From: Fusobacterium sp.
GTDB lineage: Bacteria; Fusobacteriota; Fusobacteriia; Fusobacteriales; Fusobacteriaceae
Reading direction: 5' to 3'
DNA: 37,592 nucleotides
Assembly: GCF_030528405.1 (NCBI RefSeq)
Contig: NZ_JAUMYY010000014.1
Coordinates: forward strand, 1-37,592
The notes below the pieces were generated by a model that was not told the origin of the DNA, searched no databases, and saw only the letters and a list, made by a program, of their open reading frames with translations. Positions 1-11,440 of this stretch are shown here, piece after piece. Position numbers and translations under genes: made by a program. Position 1 is the stretch's first letter, and every line of letters starts with the position of its first letter.

Positions 1-3000
1 TTATCCTGTCTATCTGCTATTCCACCTAGTATATGTGAAAATTCTTCAAATACTGTTCCTATTAATTCTGAGGTAGTCTTTATTTCATCCGTGTTTATTG
101 CTATTGTTGTCTTGCCTGTTTCTTTATCTATAAAAGCTGAACCTATACTCTGCTTACTTTCTTTTGGCATATTAGCGCTATCTGCATAGATTACCTCTAC
201 ATCTATTCCTAAGTCTTTTCCAAAGTTTTCTATTAGTTTTGAAAAATCTTTTTGTACATCATTACTGTTTTCTAAAATATTCTTTATATCATTTTCAAGT
301 AAATTATTTATTGCAGTGTTTCTTCTTTGTTCATTTAAAAGTTCTATAAAGTTTCTGTTATCTTTTCCTTTATTGTTTATTGTATTAACTAAAACATTCT
401 TTATATCTTTTAATTCTTGTCTTGCTTTATCTAACTTCTCTTTAAATTCATCAGGTTTAGCTATAGCTTCTATCAATTGCTTTTCTGCATAGATATCTGT
501 TTTTGTGCTTTCATTTTTTGTTATCTCATTTGCCTTTGATAAATCTGTATTTATCTTATCTCCACTTGATTTATCTATACTTACATTTCCAACAACTGTA
601 TTTCTTGCTATTCTTTCTTTTTCTAAATCAGAATAATTTATTCCCAGTCCTGATGTTCCTACTGAAGCTCCTTTTGTTGTAAAATTTTCAGAATTTGCAA
701 TATTTTTACCTATATAGTTTTCTATTGCTATTTTCCCATTATCTACTGTACCTATTATTGAAGCTGTATTTTCTGCATTTTCTATTTTCAAATTAGAATC
801 TTTAGCTACTATAAAGCTTGTTTGATTATCAACAAAGGCTCTATCTCCATTAGTTTTACTTGCGCTTATACTTCCTGTTGGAACTAAATTAGATGAAATT
901 CCTATACTTCCTGATTTACTACCTCCTGTAGTTGTGCTTGTATTTTGTTTTGATTCTATCACAAGATTTTTAATATTTCCTGTAACTTTTCCGCCTTCTT
1001 GGTTAAAACCTGAAAGTTTCATTGTGTCTGTATTATTATGTATTTCATTTACATCTGTAAATCTTCCATTCTTATAGATTGTTTCATCTGTATTGGAATT
1101 ACTTTTTGATGTGCTTGCATTTATAGAAACAGATGTACTATTAGCTCCATAATTAGTATTGCCTCCTGCTGCTCCCTTATTTAAATCAGGTGACAGTGAT
1201 AAATTGGCGCTTAATCCTACTCCTTTGGAGCTTCCTTTTGAACGATAATAATTATTAAGCTCTACTGCTTCTTTTCTTATGTTTTCTACATTGTTATACA
1301 CAAATGTTGTGTTGTTAGCTTCTGTTCCCTCATAAACAATGTTTTTATTGTTATTATATCTTATCTTTGAGTTTTCATCCTTAGCTGTTATTGTAGTTAC
1401 TATTGCTCTTTCTGTATGTGATTCACTCTCTTGTTTTGATTTATTGAATCCAAGATTTGCACCTATTCCAAAATAGAAGTCATTATTAGCCTTAGCACTG
1501 TCTATTTCTGATTTGCTTCTTGCCGCTCCATTATTAGCTGCTTGTTTATTCCCTTGATTTCCTGCAAGACCTGCAACTGTTCCTGTAAGTGCATTCCCTA
1601 CATTTACAAGCCCTCCTAATTTATCTCCATTTCCTATTTGTTTTACTGCATTCCTTGCTTGTCTTGCTCTATCAAGCGCAGGTGAACTTATATTTATAGA
1701 TAAACCGAAGCTACTGCTCTTAGAGCTAGTTCTTATATCTTTTTCATCTTTTCTGGCTCCATATATTACATCACCGTTATTTATCGCTATATCTCCATGT
1801 GTGAAATTAGTTGCTGTAATATTTGCACCCTTGTTTAATACTGTTCCATCACCTAAGATAAGATTAGATTTTATATTTGTCTTATCTCTTTCGTCATAGT
1901 TAAATTCATTTTTTCCATAGCTTAGAGAAAAATTGGTCAAGCTTAAATTAGAAGATAAGCCTTTTTTCTTCTCTTCAAATATATATTTATTATATGTTGC
2001 CTTAGAATCTGTCTTTAGTTCTCCACCTATGTAACTATTTTTTCCTAGAGCTAAATTACTTCCTATTACTTCTACATCGCCCTTCATCACTGCTTTATTT
2101 TCTACATAGAGAGTTCCTGCTGCATTTTCTTCTCTATGTTCTAGCTCTTTCTTTGAATGTGATTTTAAGAAACCTTTTTCTTTTGATCTGCTCTCTGTGT
2201 CAATCTTATCTACATTTGAATCAACTTTTACTTTTTCTACATCTAAAATAGCATCCTTAGCTAAAACAGCTGAACCTTTAATATTTAAATTCTTAGCACT
2301 TATATTTAATTTCTCTGCCTCTACATTAGAGCCTATATTAGATTCAAAAGCATAGGAATTAAAATTATCTCCATCTTTTCCAAACTTTTGCTCTCCACTT
2401 AATTTTTGTGAGCTGATATTTACATCTTCTTTTACATTTATATTTAAATCCTTAGCCTTTGTTATTCCTGCTACACTTGTGTAGTTATTTCCTATTATAT
2501 TTAGAACCCCATCCGATGAGATTTCTGCTATATCTTTTATTTCTGAGTGTCTTGTTCTATTTAATTCAGAAAATTCAGAGTTTCTTTCTATAACAGTGCT
2601 TTGATTTAATATATTACCATCTTTAGATATAACTGTTGCAAGCTCTGTTCCTCTAATTCTTCCGCCAATATTTTTTATATCCTTATCAGCTATTAAATAT
2701 GTATTAGTTCCTGTTATTTCTGATAATTGATCAGTTAAGCTTCTATTAGTTATGCTCTTTGCTTCCACATAGGTAGTACCTGTATTTCCAATCTTAGCTC
2801 CAGTATTTACTAAATCTTCAGTTTTTATTGAAGTCAGCTCTGTTCCTGCAATTTTACTTCTGCTGTCAAGAGCTAAATTATCCAAAGTATTCTTTGCAAG
2901 ATAAATTTTTGGCGCAAGAACATCCACCCCATTTACATTTTGTTGTACATACCAAATTATATCTTTTTTTAGATTTTTTATCTGTTCTGCACTCAGCTCT

Positions 3001-6000
3001 TCACCTATTTTTAAATTTAAAGCCCCCGCTTCAGCTTTTGCATTATCTATTAAAGATTTTACAAGCTCTTGATTTGATTTTCCATTTATAAAAGCTGTAC
3101 CTAATTTTTCATGAATATTTTTATTTATAAGTTGATTTTCATAGAAAGCATCCCCAAGCCTTCTTACTCTATCCCACTTTTCTTCATAGCCTATTCTGCT
3201 TAAAAAGTAATCACTACCATAAAAACTACTTATATTAATATGTTTAGCCCTAGTTTCCATTAAATACTTAGAACTGGGAGAAACATTTTTAATAAATAGA
3301 GCACTATTAAGGTTTGGATCTATACTTATAGAGGAATTTTTCAATACTTCCTCCATCTTTTTTAAATTTGCATACACTTCTATATCAATATTTTGATTTT
3401 TTAAATCTTCTATAGAACTATTTGAATTAATTACTAAATTAGAATTACTTTTATTTATACCATTTTTAATATCTATATTTTTATTTTCTAATCTATTCCC
3501 TGCCAGTCCATTTTTTATTAAGCCATTTGCTTCTTCTATTGCCTGAGGCACTATAACTGTTGAATCTATTACAACATTTCTTCCTTCAATTACACTTGGC
3601 TGACCTGTTACATAACCATATCTTCCAACATACTCAGTTACAATATCATATACTTTTCTTCTTCTAGGTCTTTCATCAGAACCATATTCCTCATAAACCT
3701 GTTTTCCATTCTCATCTAATCTGGGTACTCTTTTAGTAATATAGTCCTGAGCAAAATCTCTGCTATAAGTAACTTCCATTCTTACTTTTTTTCTAGGCCA
3801 TTTACCTGTTCTTTCAAATTTAATAAACATAGTCTCTTGACCCGTTTTTACCTTAACCTTTTCTCCAGTAGATACAATATTTTCAAGTCTGTTTGTTTTA
3901 ATATTCACTGTATTACCAGCTGATATTATAGAGTCTTTATTAATAATTTCATCTGATTTTCCCCCTGTTTCAGATTCTATTATTATATCGTTTCCTGCAA
4001 TTACCTTTGCATGCTCTGTTTCTCCTAAACTTCTTAACTTTTCTTTCAATGGAATTGTAGGTATTCTTGCACTTTTTGTTTTTTCTGTAAAATGACCTTT
4101 GTTTCCTAGATAACTTCTCATCAAGGCTTCATATTTTGGAAATAATAAAGAGGCATACTTATCATTTTTCACCCTTGTTGAAAACTCATTAAAGGCTTCT
4201 TCTTGTCTATCTCTTATATAATCTCCAGCATCTCCATCACTTCTTTTAGAATCTCCTCTAGAATGCCATCTTTTCCAATTTTCAATCTCATTTGCTTCTA
4301 TTATTTTTCCATCCCAAGTTTCATAATAGCTTTCGTATTTATCTAGATCCGTAACTCTTCCTATATTTTCGAACTTTGATGTTTTTATATGCATATTATT
4401 TAATGCTTGCAGAAGTCCAACTTCATTTCTTATATATTTAGCCTTCAGCTCTACATTTCCACCAATTATTTCTCCTTCATGGTTAAGTATTTCTTTGGCT
4501 TTTATATTTAATTCATTTCCTGAAAAAACAGTCTTCCCTTTTTTATTCTCGACTTTTTCTTCTGCAGTCATTGTTAATTTATTAGCAGCTAAAACTAAAT
4601 CATTATTTGTAATATTTTTTCCTTCAACATTTACAGTTTCACCACTTATTATTGCATTATTCTTAATATCTCCTTTTGCATTTATTTCCAATGTTTTTGA
4701 AGACAAGTCCTTATTACTGCTAAAGTCATTAGATGTTATCGCTATAAGCCCATTTCCTGTCGTCTTTCCATTATTTTCTATATTTTCACCTTTAATTATA
4801 AGGCTTTGATTTCCATGAAGTTCTCCAACTAAATTTATATCATTTTCACTTAAAAGTTCAACACTTTCCCCAATTATGCTCCCTGTATTGTCAAATTTTT
4901 TATTATCTTTCATTTCTATTACATTGGAAGCAATTTTCTTAGTATTTGTAATACTTGCATTATTTAAAGAAATTTTTCCATTAGAAAGTATATCACCTGA
5001 ATTTATAACATTTGTGTTATCTGCAGTGATATTATTAAGAGCTGCTATTTCATTTGTATTTACAAGGCTTTCCGTTTCAAGCTTGATACTATCAAGTGCT
5101 AAAATTTTTCCATCATTTTTGCTAGTCTTTACCTTAGCATTAAGTTCTTCTACTTTAATATTTCCACTATTTTCTAATTTATTACCTACTACAGTAAGAT
5201 TTTTTGACTCCACTGATTTCTTATTTATGAATGTACCTTTTACATCAATCTTTTCTCCAGCTGCAAGACTACCTTCATTTTCTAAATTTTCACTTGTAAT
5301 ATTCTCTTTTGCAATCAACTTATTTTTATTTTTTAGATTTTTTGTGCTAAAACTTTTATTTGTTAAAATATTACCTGTATTTTCAGTATCTGACACAACA
5401 GTTATATTATCTAGTGCCTGAATATCACCGCTATTTATTAAAGTTCCATCAATATTTAATTTCTTATCTGTTGCCACTATTCCACTATTATCAAGTTTCT
5501 CTATATCTATCTTTTCTTTAGCTATCAGCTTTTTCGTATTTTTTACATCTCTAGCTGTAAATGATGAATTTGTTAAGATTTCTCCTGTATTATTTGCATT
5601 TAATTTTACTTCTATCTTTTCAATTGCTTGAATTTTACCACTATTTTTCAAGCTTCCATCAATATGTAGATTTTTGTCTGTTGCTAATGTACCACTATTA
5701 TCAAGCTTAGCTATATCTATTTTTTCTTTAGCTATCAGTTTTTCTGTATTTATTACATCTTTTGCTGTAAATGTTGAATTTGTTAAGATTTCTCCTGTAT
5801 TATTTGCATTTGATTTTACTTCTATTTTTTCTATTGCATGAATTTTACCACTATTTTTCAAACTTCCATCTATATGTAAATTTTTATCCGTTACTACCGT
5901 TCCACTATTATCAAGCTTAGTTATATCTATTTTTTCTTTGGCTATCAGTTTTTTTGTATTTATTACATCTTTTGCTGTAAATGATGAATTTGTTAAGATT

Positions 6001-7353
6001 TCTCCTGTATTTTCTGCATTTGATTCTACTTCTATCTTTTCTATTGCATGAACTTTTCCACTATTTTTTAAACTTCCTTCTATAGCTAATTCTTTATTAG
6101 TAGCTATAAGTCCTAAATTTTCTAGTTTTCCTATATTTATATTATCTTCAACTAAAATATTCTTTGTATTTTCTACATCTTTTGCTTTCAAAGATTTATT
6201 TGTTTTAATATTCCCACTATTTACTAAATTTCCATCTACTTCAATTTTATCTTGAGCTTCAATATCCCCTGTATTTATTAATTTTTTTGTCTTTAAATTT
6301 TCTTTTGTATAAAGTTCTGCATTATTTTCAACATTTCCATCTAATATTATAGCTTTCTCTGCCTGTGTTAGCTTACCATCAAGTTTAATATTATCTGCTT
6401 TTATCTTGATATCTTCTTCTGAATAAGCCAATTCCTTTTGCTCATAATCCTTAGCTTCTACAGCTATTCCCTTTCCTTGTACCTTATTTACTTTTACTTT
6501 TCCATCAGCTGTAATCTCTAATTTGCTATTTTTAGACACTATAAAAGCATCAGAGTTTACACCTGCTCCCTTATCTGTACTTATTATTTTTATTGTATTG
6601 GCATACATTCCACCCAAATTACTAGCATCTATTGCAACTGCTGCTGGAGAAGAAGATTTTATTTTTTCAATATTTCCATTCTTGTCAACTTTATTTGCGC
6701 CTGTGACAACTTTCAAATCTCCTTTGCTTACTAAGTTTCCTGTTAGCTCTAAAGTTTTAGATATTATTTCAACATAGTTAGCATTAGTCAAATCCATACC
6801 TTTAGGCCCTATTGCAACATGCCCTTTATTTACATCTATACCTATAAAATCTCCATCTTTTAGCTTTACCTTACCTGTAGTTGCTGTAAAGTTTTTAATA
6901 TTTATAGTTCCCGCCTCATTGATATAAATGCCATTCTCATTGCTTAAAATGACATTTACTTTTTCTCTACTCAATGCTTCCAAATAACCTTCTATCTGAG
7001 AACGATTGGATCCATTGACCTGTAAAAGAATTAAATTGGCTGCCTGATTTGCTCCTAAATTAGGATTTGCATTTATCAGCCCTGCTAAATGGCTACGCCC
7101 TGTGTTATCTGCATTATTTAAAACCTGTCCTCTTTTATCTACATTATAATCTAAAAATTCATTGATACTTATACCTCTATTATTAGGTGTTGATATATTA
7201 ACTATAGGTACTCCGTTTCCTGCTTTATCTAGTTTCGTGTTATGTTTTGAGTTGGGATCTAAAATTATACTTCCTGCAAAAATTTCTATTGAATGAATTA
7301 TTAAAAATATTGCCGTTATTACCTTCTTTAAAAAACTTATTTCTAAATTTCAT
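1..7353 (-). CDS. Two-partner secretion exoprotein (filamentous haemagglutinin-like), 3' end beyond window, start frameshifted
   Basis: A giant secreted beta-helix adhesin/exoprotein, exported by the TpsB encoded just upstream. I read codons across the whole stretch: one frame has no stop from base 1 to 7349, about 2,450 residues, and the C-terminus lies outside the window. The N-terminal part shows a hydrophobic export signal ending near IEIFAG, then a TPS domain with the NPNL motif (about 7058-7078) and an NENGI motif (about 6920-6948) equivalent to NPNGI. Long Asn/Ile/Lys-rich repeats follow. At the left edge the sequence reads EEFSHILGG, vaguely like a metalloprotease HExxH region but lacking the first His. 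The frame has no ATG, GTG or TTG before the signal sequence. The only good start, ATG at 7353 with AGGGAG five bases upstream, is in another frame and stops after 37 codons. Deleting one T from the T6 tract at 7330-7335 gives MKFRNKFLKKVITAIF, a proper signal peptide. Family assignment is secure; expression state is not. Confidence 0.88.
5311..6360 (-). repeat. Tandem 210-bp (70-codon) repeats inside the exoprotein gene
   Basis: Three well-matched copies begin at plus-strand positions 5521, 5731 and 5941, each starting with gctatcag and containing the same gttaagatttctcctgta block. Degenerate copies flank them at 5311 and 6151. The period is exactly 210 bases, so each unit encodes 70 residues with recurring elements such as LIAKEKIDI, LDNSGT and GSLKNSGKI. 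This suits a right-handed beta-helix stalk. The copies are similar enough that recombination could change their number. Confidence 0.85.
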
Positions 7354-7366
7354 CTATACTCCCTAA

Positions 7367-9151
7367 TTAAAATTTCACTTTAATTGCCGCACTAAAATAT
7401 ATATCTCTACTTCTTGGATCCAAGTAGCTAGAATAATTTAAAGCTCTGGCATAGGCTATATCAAAATCAAAATACTTCATATTATATCTAAGACCTACTA
7501 TTAAACCAGACATATGTCCTTTTCCATACTTAGAATAATTTTCATTGTTTTTTACAGTTCCATAAGAATGACTTATATATGGAGATAAGCTTCCAAATTT
7601 TTCCGAACTTAAAATTTTATATGAAAGTTCATTTTCTACTTCCACTGCCTTATCTCCTTGAATATTCCCTGTTCTATGAAAACCTCCAACACTTCCAACT
7701 CCTCCAATACTTTGCTTTTCTGAACCATAAAGTACATCATTTGAATGTGAGGCTGTTAAATTAAATCTATATGCTAATCTACTACTAATAGGTTTATAAT
7801 AGTTAAGATTAAGACTATATTTATTGAACTGTGCCTTAGGTGTTGTAGCTATTTTCCCTTCATCTCTCTCTGCGCCCAGTGCTCTTAATCCTCTTTCATA
7901 GCCCAGTGAAACACCCAATAAACCTCTCCATAATGCTGTACTTCCACTTAAAGAAATTTCTCCTATTGAAAGAATCCTATCCGACAATATTGCTGTTTCA
8001 AGATAGTTTTCGTTATGCTTTCTTTTTAAACCTATTCCAAAGCTTATTTTACTCCTTTGATTTCTCCATAAAATTTTATCTATATTTACTGAAAAAGTAT
8101 CACTGATAGATTTAAAATCATAAACTGTATTTCCTGCATAAAAGCTACTTTCTTTTTCTGTTCTGCTTTTTCCAAGGGAAAGGCTATAATCTTCATACTT
8201 CATTGTATATCTAAAATTATATATTCCTAAAACTCTTTTATAGGGTAGAACATCTCCTTTACTTGGATCATAACCCTTAGGACCTATTGGTAAAATTTCT
8301 CCAGGCTTTAAGGTATCAGGGCTTGCCTTCCAAGATCTGTCTGGATTTTTCCTATTGACTGTCATATATGAAAAATAGAGCCTATCCCCTATTCCTAAAG
8401 GACTATCTATATTTATGCTTGCACCTGCTCTCCAAATAGCATTCTGTCTATCTTCACCATGATTATTTGTGAGAAGTGAAAGAGTAAATTTCTCTTTCAT
8501 TTGATTAGTAACTTTTATTATAGAGTGATGTGGCTTTTCACTTGGAATTATTTCCATAGTCATATTATTTGCTTCAAGATAGTTAAAATTTTCCGTAGTT
8601 GTATCTAAATCTCTAACATTCAAAACCTCTCCTGCTTTAGTTTTGAAAAGAAAGTGTTTTTTTAAAATATCCAAATTATCTTCTTCATCTAAAATAATCT
8701 TTTCTATTTTTCCTGGTACTATTTCTATATTTAAATTCTTTGTTTTCAGATCGTTATCATTTGAAATTGTAGCTACTGTAGTAATATATCCTTTTGCTAT
8801 TAGTTTGTTCGTCAATTCTACTAAAAGATTAGTAATTTTTGCGCTACCTAATTCCTTAGCACTATACTTTTCAAGTATTCTCTCTTTTTCTATTTCATTT
8901 AATAATTTTTCTTCATCCTTTAAATTTATTTTGGATATATAGAATTTTACTTCATCTCCTCCCTCTTCTCCTTCATATTTTTCAAAATTTAAATTTTCAA
9001 ATGTTTTTTCTCTTTGTTCAAATTCCTTTTGAATACGCTCTTGCTCTAATCTTTGTTCTTGCTTTAAAATAACTTTTTCCTCTTCATTAAAGGAAGCTGG
9101 AAAAATGAAACTAGCTAAACTTAAAAAAGTTATTAAAAATATTTTTTTCAC
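7367..9151 (-). CDS. Two-partner secretion outer-membrane transporter (TpsB, FhaC/ShlB family)
   Basis: A 594-residue outer-membrane pore that secretes the adjacent exoprotein. Residues 1-20 form a signal peptide (MKKIFLITFLSLASFIFPAS). A charged Glu/Gln-rich linker follows, then a POTRA-type periplasmic region (about 75-220) and a 16-strand barrel of the ShlB class ending in a C-terminal Phe, as expected for BAM-dependent insertion. The conserved loop-6 motif, normally VRGF or VRGY, reads VGGF at residues 488-491, so the usual Arg is absent. The start codon is GTG at 9151, preceded by AGAGGTG (9156-9162). No ATG in frame keeps the signal peptide. The gene has its own promoter and lies 13 bases upstream of the exoprotein start, so the two are co-transcribed. 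The reading frame is intact. Confidence 0.93.
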   Translation of the reverse strand: MKKIFLITFLSLASFIFPASFNEEEKVILKQEQRLEQERIQKEFEQREKTFENLNFEKYEGEEGGDEVKFYISKINLKDEEKLLNEIEKERILEKYSAKELGSAKITNLLVELTNKLIAKGYITTVATISNDNDLKTKNLNIEIVPGKIEKIILDEEDNLDILKKHFLFKTKAGEVLNVRDLDTTTENFNYLEANNMTMEIIPSEKPHHSIIKVTNQMKEKFTLSLLTNNHGEDRQNAIWRAGASINIDSPLGIGDRLYFSYMTVNRKNPDRSWKASPDTLKPGEILPIGPKGYDPSKGDVLPYKRVLGIYNFRYTMKYEDYSLSLGKSRTEKESSFYAGNTVYDFKSISDTFSVNIDKILWRNQRSKISFGIGLKRKHNENYLETAILSDRILSIGEISLSGSTALWRGLLGVSLGYERGLRALGAERDEGKIATTPKAQFNKYSLNLNYYKPISSRLAYRFNLTASHSNDVLYGSEKQSIGGVGSVGGFHRTGNIQGDKAVEVENELSYKILSSEKFGSLSPYISHSYGTVKNNENYSKYGKGHMSGLIVGLRYNMKYFDFDIAYARALNYSSYLDPRSRDIYFSAAIKVKF

Positions 9152-9200
9152 TTTTCACCTCTAAATTATATATATAATATATTTAATATATTTTTGTTCT

Positions 9201-9229
9201 ATTATATACTTTTTTTCTTTAGATAGCAA
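9201..9229 (-). promoter_or_regulatory. Promoter of the tpsB-tpsA operon
   Basis: On the minus strand, TTGCTA (9224-9229) and a perfect TATAAT (9201-9206) are separated by 17 bases. The predicted transcript starts near 9194, giving an AT-only 5' leader of about 40 bases before the GTG start. Confidence 0.72.
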
Positions 9230-9230
9230 G

Positions 9231-9273
9231 CAAAAAAAAACTAAAGTGAAGAATTTTATCTTTCACTTTAGTT
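9231..9273 (-). terminator. Intrinsic terminator of hppA
   Basis: On the minus strand a 12-bp perfect stem (AACTAAAGTGAA, 9262-9273, paired with 9239-9250) has an 11-base loop and is followed directly by a run of nine or more T. It lies just downstream of the hppA stop and immediately upstream of the tpsB promoter, insulating the two units. Confidence 0.9.
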
Positions 9274-9351
9274 AAAATTTTTTATTTAATTTTTATAGAA
9301 TTATTCACCTATTCTACTCACAAAAAAGTATAGAACCAATTTTTTTATTCT

Positions 9352-11364
9352 TTACATAAATTTAACAAACAAAGGTACTAACACTAATGAAACTATTGAC
9401 ATTAATTTTATTAATATATTCAAAGAGGGACCTGAAGTATCTTTAAATGGATCTCCCACTGTATCTCCTACTACTGCTGCCTTATGCCTATCCGATCCTT
9501 TTTTATCTCCCTTATAGCCAGCTTCAATTTGTTTTTTACCATTATCCCAAGCTCCACCAGCATTTGCCATCATTATAGCCATTAGTACACCTGTAACTAA
9601 AGAACCTGCTAATAAACCTCCTAAAGCTTTTACAGACCAAATTCCAATTCCAACTGGCACAACTATTGCTAAAACTCCAGGTAATATCATTTGTTTTAAA
9701 GAAGAATGAGTTGATATTTCCACACATCTCTTGTAATCAGGTTTTTGTGTCCTATCCATAATTCCTGGAAATTCTCTAAATTGTCTTCTTACTTCTTCAA
9801 CCATTTCAATAGCCGCTTTTCCTACTGCTGTCATTGTTAAGGCTGAAAATAAGAAAGTTAACATTCCACCTATAAATAAACCTACAATAACTTCTGGGTC
9901 TGTGATATCTATTATTAATCTTTCAGCTGTTCTTGTATCAATAGCTTCCTTATATGCTGCAAATAAAGAAAGTGCTGTTAATGCCGCTGAACCTATTGCA
10001 AATCCTTTTCCTACTGCTGCTGTTGAATTTCCAACAGCATCTAATTTATCTGTAGTTTCTCTAACTTCATGTGGTAATTCTGACATCTCTGCTATTCCAC
10101 CTGCATTATCTGCAACTGGCCCATAAGCATCAACTGCGACTACCATCCCTGTTGTAGCAAGCATTCCTACTGCTGCAATAGCTATACCATATAAACCTGC
10201 TGCTTTAAATGAAGCTACTATTGCTAAAGCTATAACAATAAGTGGAGCAACAGTTGATTCCATCCCAACTGCTAGCCCTTCTATAATAGCTGTTGCTGCA
10301 CCTGTTCCTGCTGCATCTGAAACTCTATTAACTGCTTTTTTTCCTGTATCTGTATACAGACCTGTAAAATAAGCAATTACTAACACTGCTACTAAACCTG
10401 CTACTATTGCAAAAAATACTCCATTTGGAAGTCCTAAATAATTTATAATTCCATAAGAAGCAGCTATAGTTAAAAGTCCAGCTATTCTTGTTCCATTTTC
10501 TAATTTAGCATGAACTTTTGTTGCATCATCAGTTTTAACTGTCATTGTGGCAACTATTGAAGCTATAATACCAAACGCTGATATTAATAATGGTGCAACC
10601 ATATAGGCTACTCTGTTAACATCTGTCATTAAAGCTGCTAAAGTTATTGTAGCTATTATTGAACCAACATAAGATTCAAATAAATCTGCTCCCATTCCAG
10701 CTACATCTCCTACATTGTCTCCAACATTATCAGCTATAGTCGCTGGATTTCTAGGATCATCTTCTGGTATTCCTGCTTCTACTTTTCCAACTAAATCTGC
10801 TCCTACATCTGCTGCTTTAGTATAAATTCCTCCACCAACTCTAGCAAATAAAGCAATTGAAGAAGCTCCCATTCCAAAACCTGTGACATGTTCTAAGCTA
10901 ATTCCAACTTTAGTTGCTACTAATAAAATAAGTGAAAGCATAAACATACCTAGACCAACAACTGTTAATCCCATAACTGCTCCACCAGAAAATGCAACAT
11001 CAAGAGCTTTTGCAAGCCCACCTTCTTTTGCTGCTATTGCTGTTCTACCATTTGCCTTTGTTGCAATTCTCATCCCTGCATTTCCAGCTATTGCAGAAGT
11101 AACAGCTCCTAAAATAAACGAACCTGCTGTTGGTAAGCCAATGAATGTTCCTAATGCAACCGCTACTACTATAACAAACCAAATAAGTATTTTATATTCA
11201 GCTGTCAAAAAAGCCATAGCTCCTTCTCTTATAGCATCTGTAATTTCTTGAACTTTTGGTATATTTATTTCATAATGTTCTACTTTTTTTGCAAAAAAGA
11301 ATGCTGCAATTAAAGAGATTATACCAGAAACTATTCCTAAAATAAAAACCATTTGTAATTCCAT
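9352..11364 (-). CDS. hppA: Membrane-bound ion-translocating pyrophosphatase, K+-dependent type
   Basis: Hydrolyses cytoplasmic pyrophosphate and uses the energy to pump H+ and/or Na+ across the inner membrane. The protein is about 670 residues with some 16 membrane segments. Family hallmarks are the DVGADLVGK and NVGDNVGD substrate motifs in the first half and [13 protein letters not shown] near the C-terminus. The potassium switch region reads [15 protein letters not shown], with Ala where K+-independent enzymes carry Lys, so a K+-dependent enzyme is expected. Many such enzymes pump Na+, but ion choice cannot be settled by eye. An ATG exists at 11376, but it overlaps the only Shine-Dalgarno (GGAGGG, 11369-11374), so the ATG at 11364 is preferred. 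The gene has its own promoter and terminator. Confidence 0.96.
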   Translation of the reverse strand: MELQMVFILGIVSGIISLIAAFFFAKKVEHYEINIPKVQEITDAIREGAMAFLTAEYKILIWFVIVVAVALGTFIGLPTAGSFILGAVTSAIAGNAGMRIATKANGRTAIAAKEGGLAKALDVAFSGGAVMGLTVVGLGMFMLSLILLVATKVGISLEHVTGFGMGASSIALFARVGGGIYTKAADVGADLVGKVEAGIPEDDPRNPATIADNVGDNVGDVAGMGADLFESYVGSIIATITLAALMTDVNRVAYMVAPLLISAFGIIASIVATMTVKTDDATKVHAKLENGTRIAGLLTIAASYGIINYLGLPNGVFFAIVAGLVAVLVIAYFTGLYTDTGKKAVNRVSDAAGTGAATAIIEGLAVGMESTVAPLIVIALAIVASFKAAGLYGIAIAAVGMLATTGMVVAVDAYGPVADNAGGIAEMSELPHEVRETTDKLDAVGNSTAAVGKGFAIGSAALTALSLFAAYKEAIDTRTAERLIIDITDPEVIVGLFIGGMLTFLFSALTMTAVGKAAIEMVEEVRRQFREFPGIMDRTQKPDYKRCVEISTHSSLKQMILPGVLAIVVPVGIGIWSVKALGGLLAGSLVTGVLMAIMMANAGGAWDNGKKQIEAGYKGDKKGSDRHKAAVVGDTVGDPFKDTSGPSLNILIKLMSIVSLVLVPLFVKFM

Positions 11365-11397
11365 TTTTCCCTCCATTTTTGATTTTATTACCTTGAT

Positions 11398-11426
11398 ATT
11401 ATATTTTAATTTCTATCTATTTACAA
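11398..11426 (-). promoter_or_regulatory. Promoter of hppA
   Basis: On the minus strand, TTGTAA (11421-11426) and TATAAT (11398-11403) are separated by 17 bases, in the gap of about 75 bases after apbE. No terminator is visible between apbE and this promoter, so read-through from the upstream cluster is also possible. Confidence 0.72.
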
Positions 11427-11440
11427 GTATTATATGAAAA

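Noticed and set aside
4495-5421. Long plus-strand open frames (104 and 181 codons) in the left 7 kb
   Set aside because: They lie antisense to the continuous tpsA frame, have no ribosome-binding sites and translate to Phe/Ser/Leu-rich low-complexity sequence expected from the reverse of AT-rich repeats.
5311-6360. Regular repeats considered as a CRISPR array
   Set aside because: The 210-base units are contiguous, in frame and coding; there are no short repeats with unique spacers and no cas genes.
9542-9727. Minus-strand 61-codon frame inside hppA
   Set aside because: Same-strand alternative frame within an intact coding sequence; no ribosome site and no domain.
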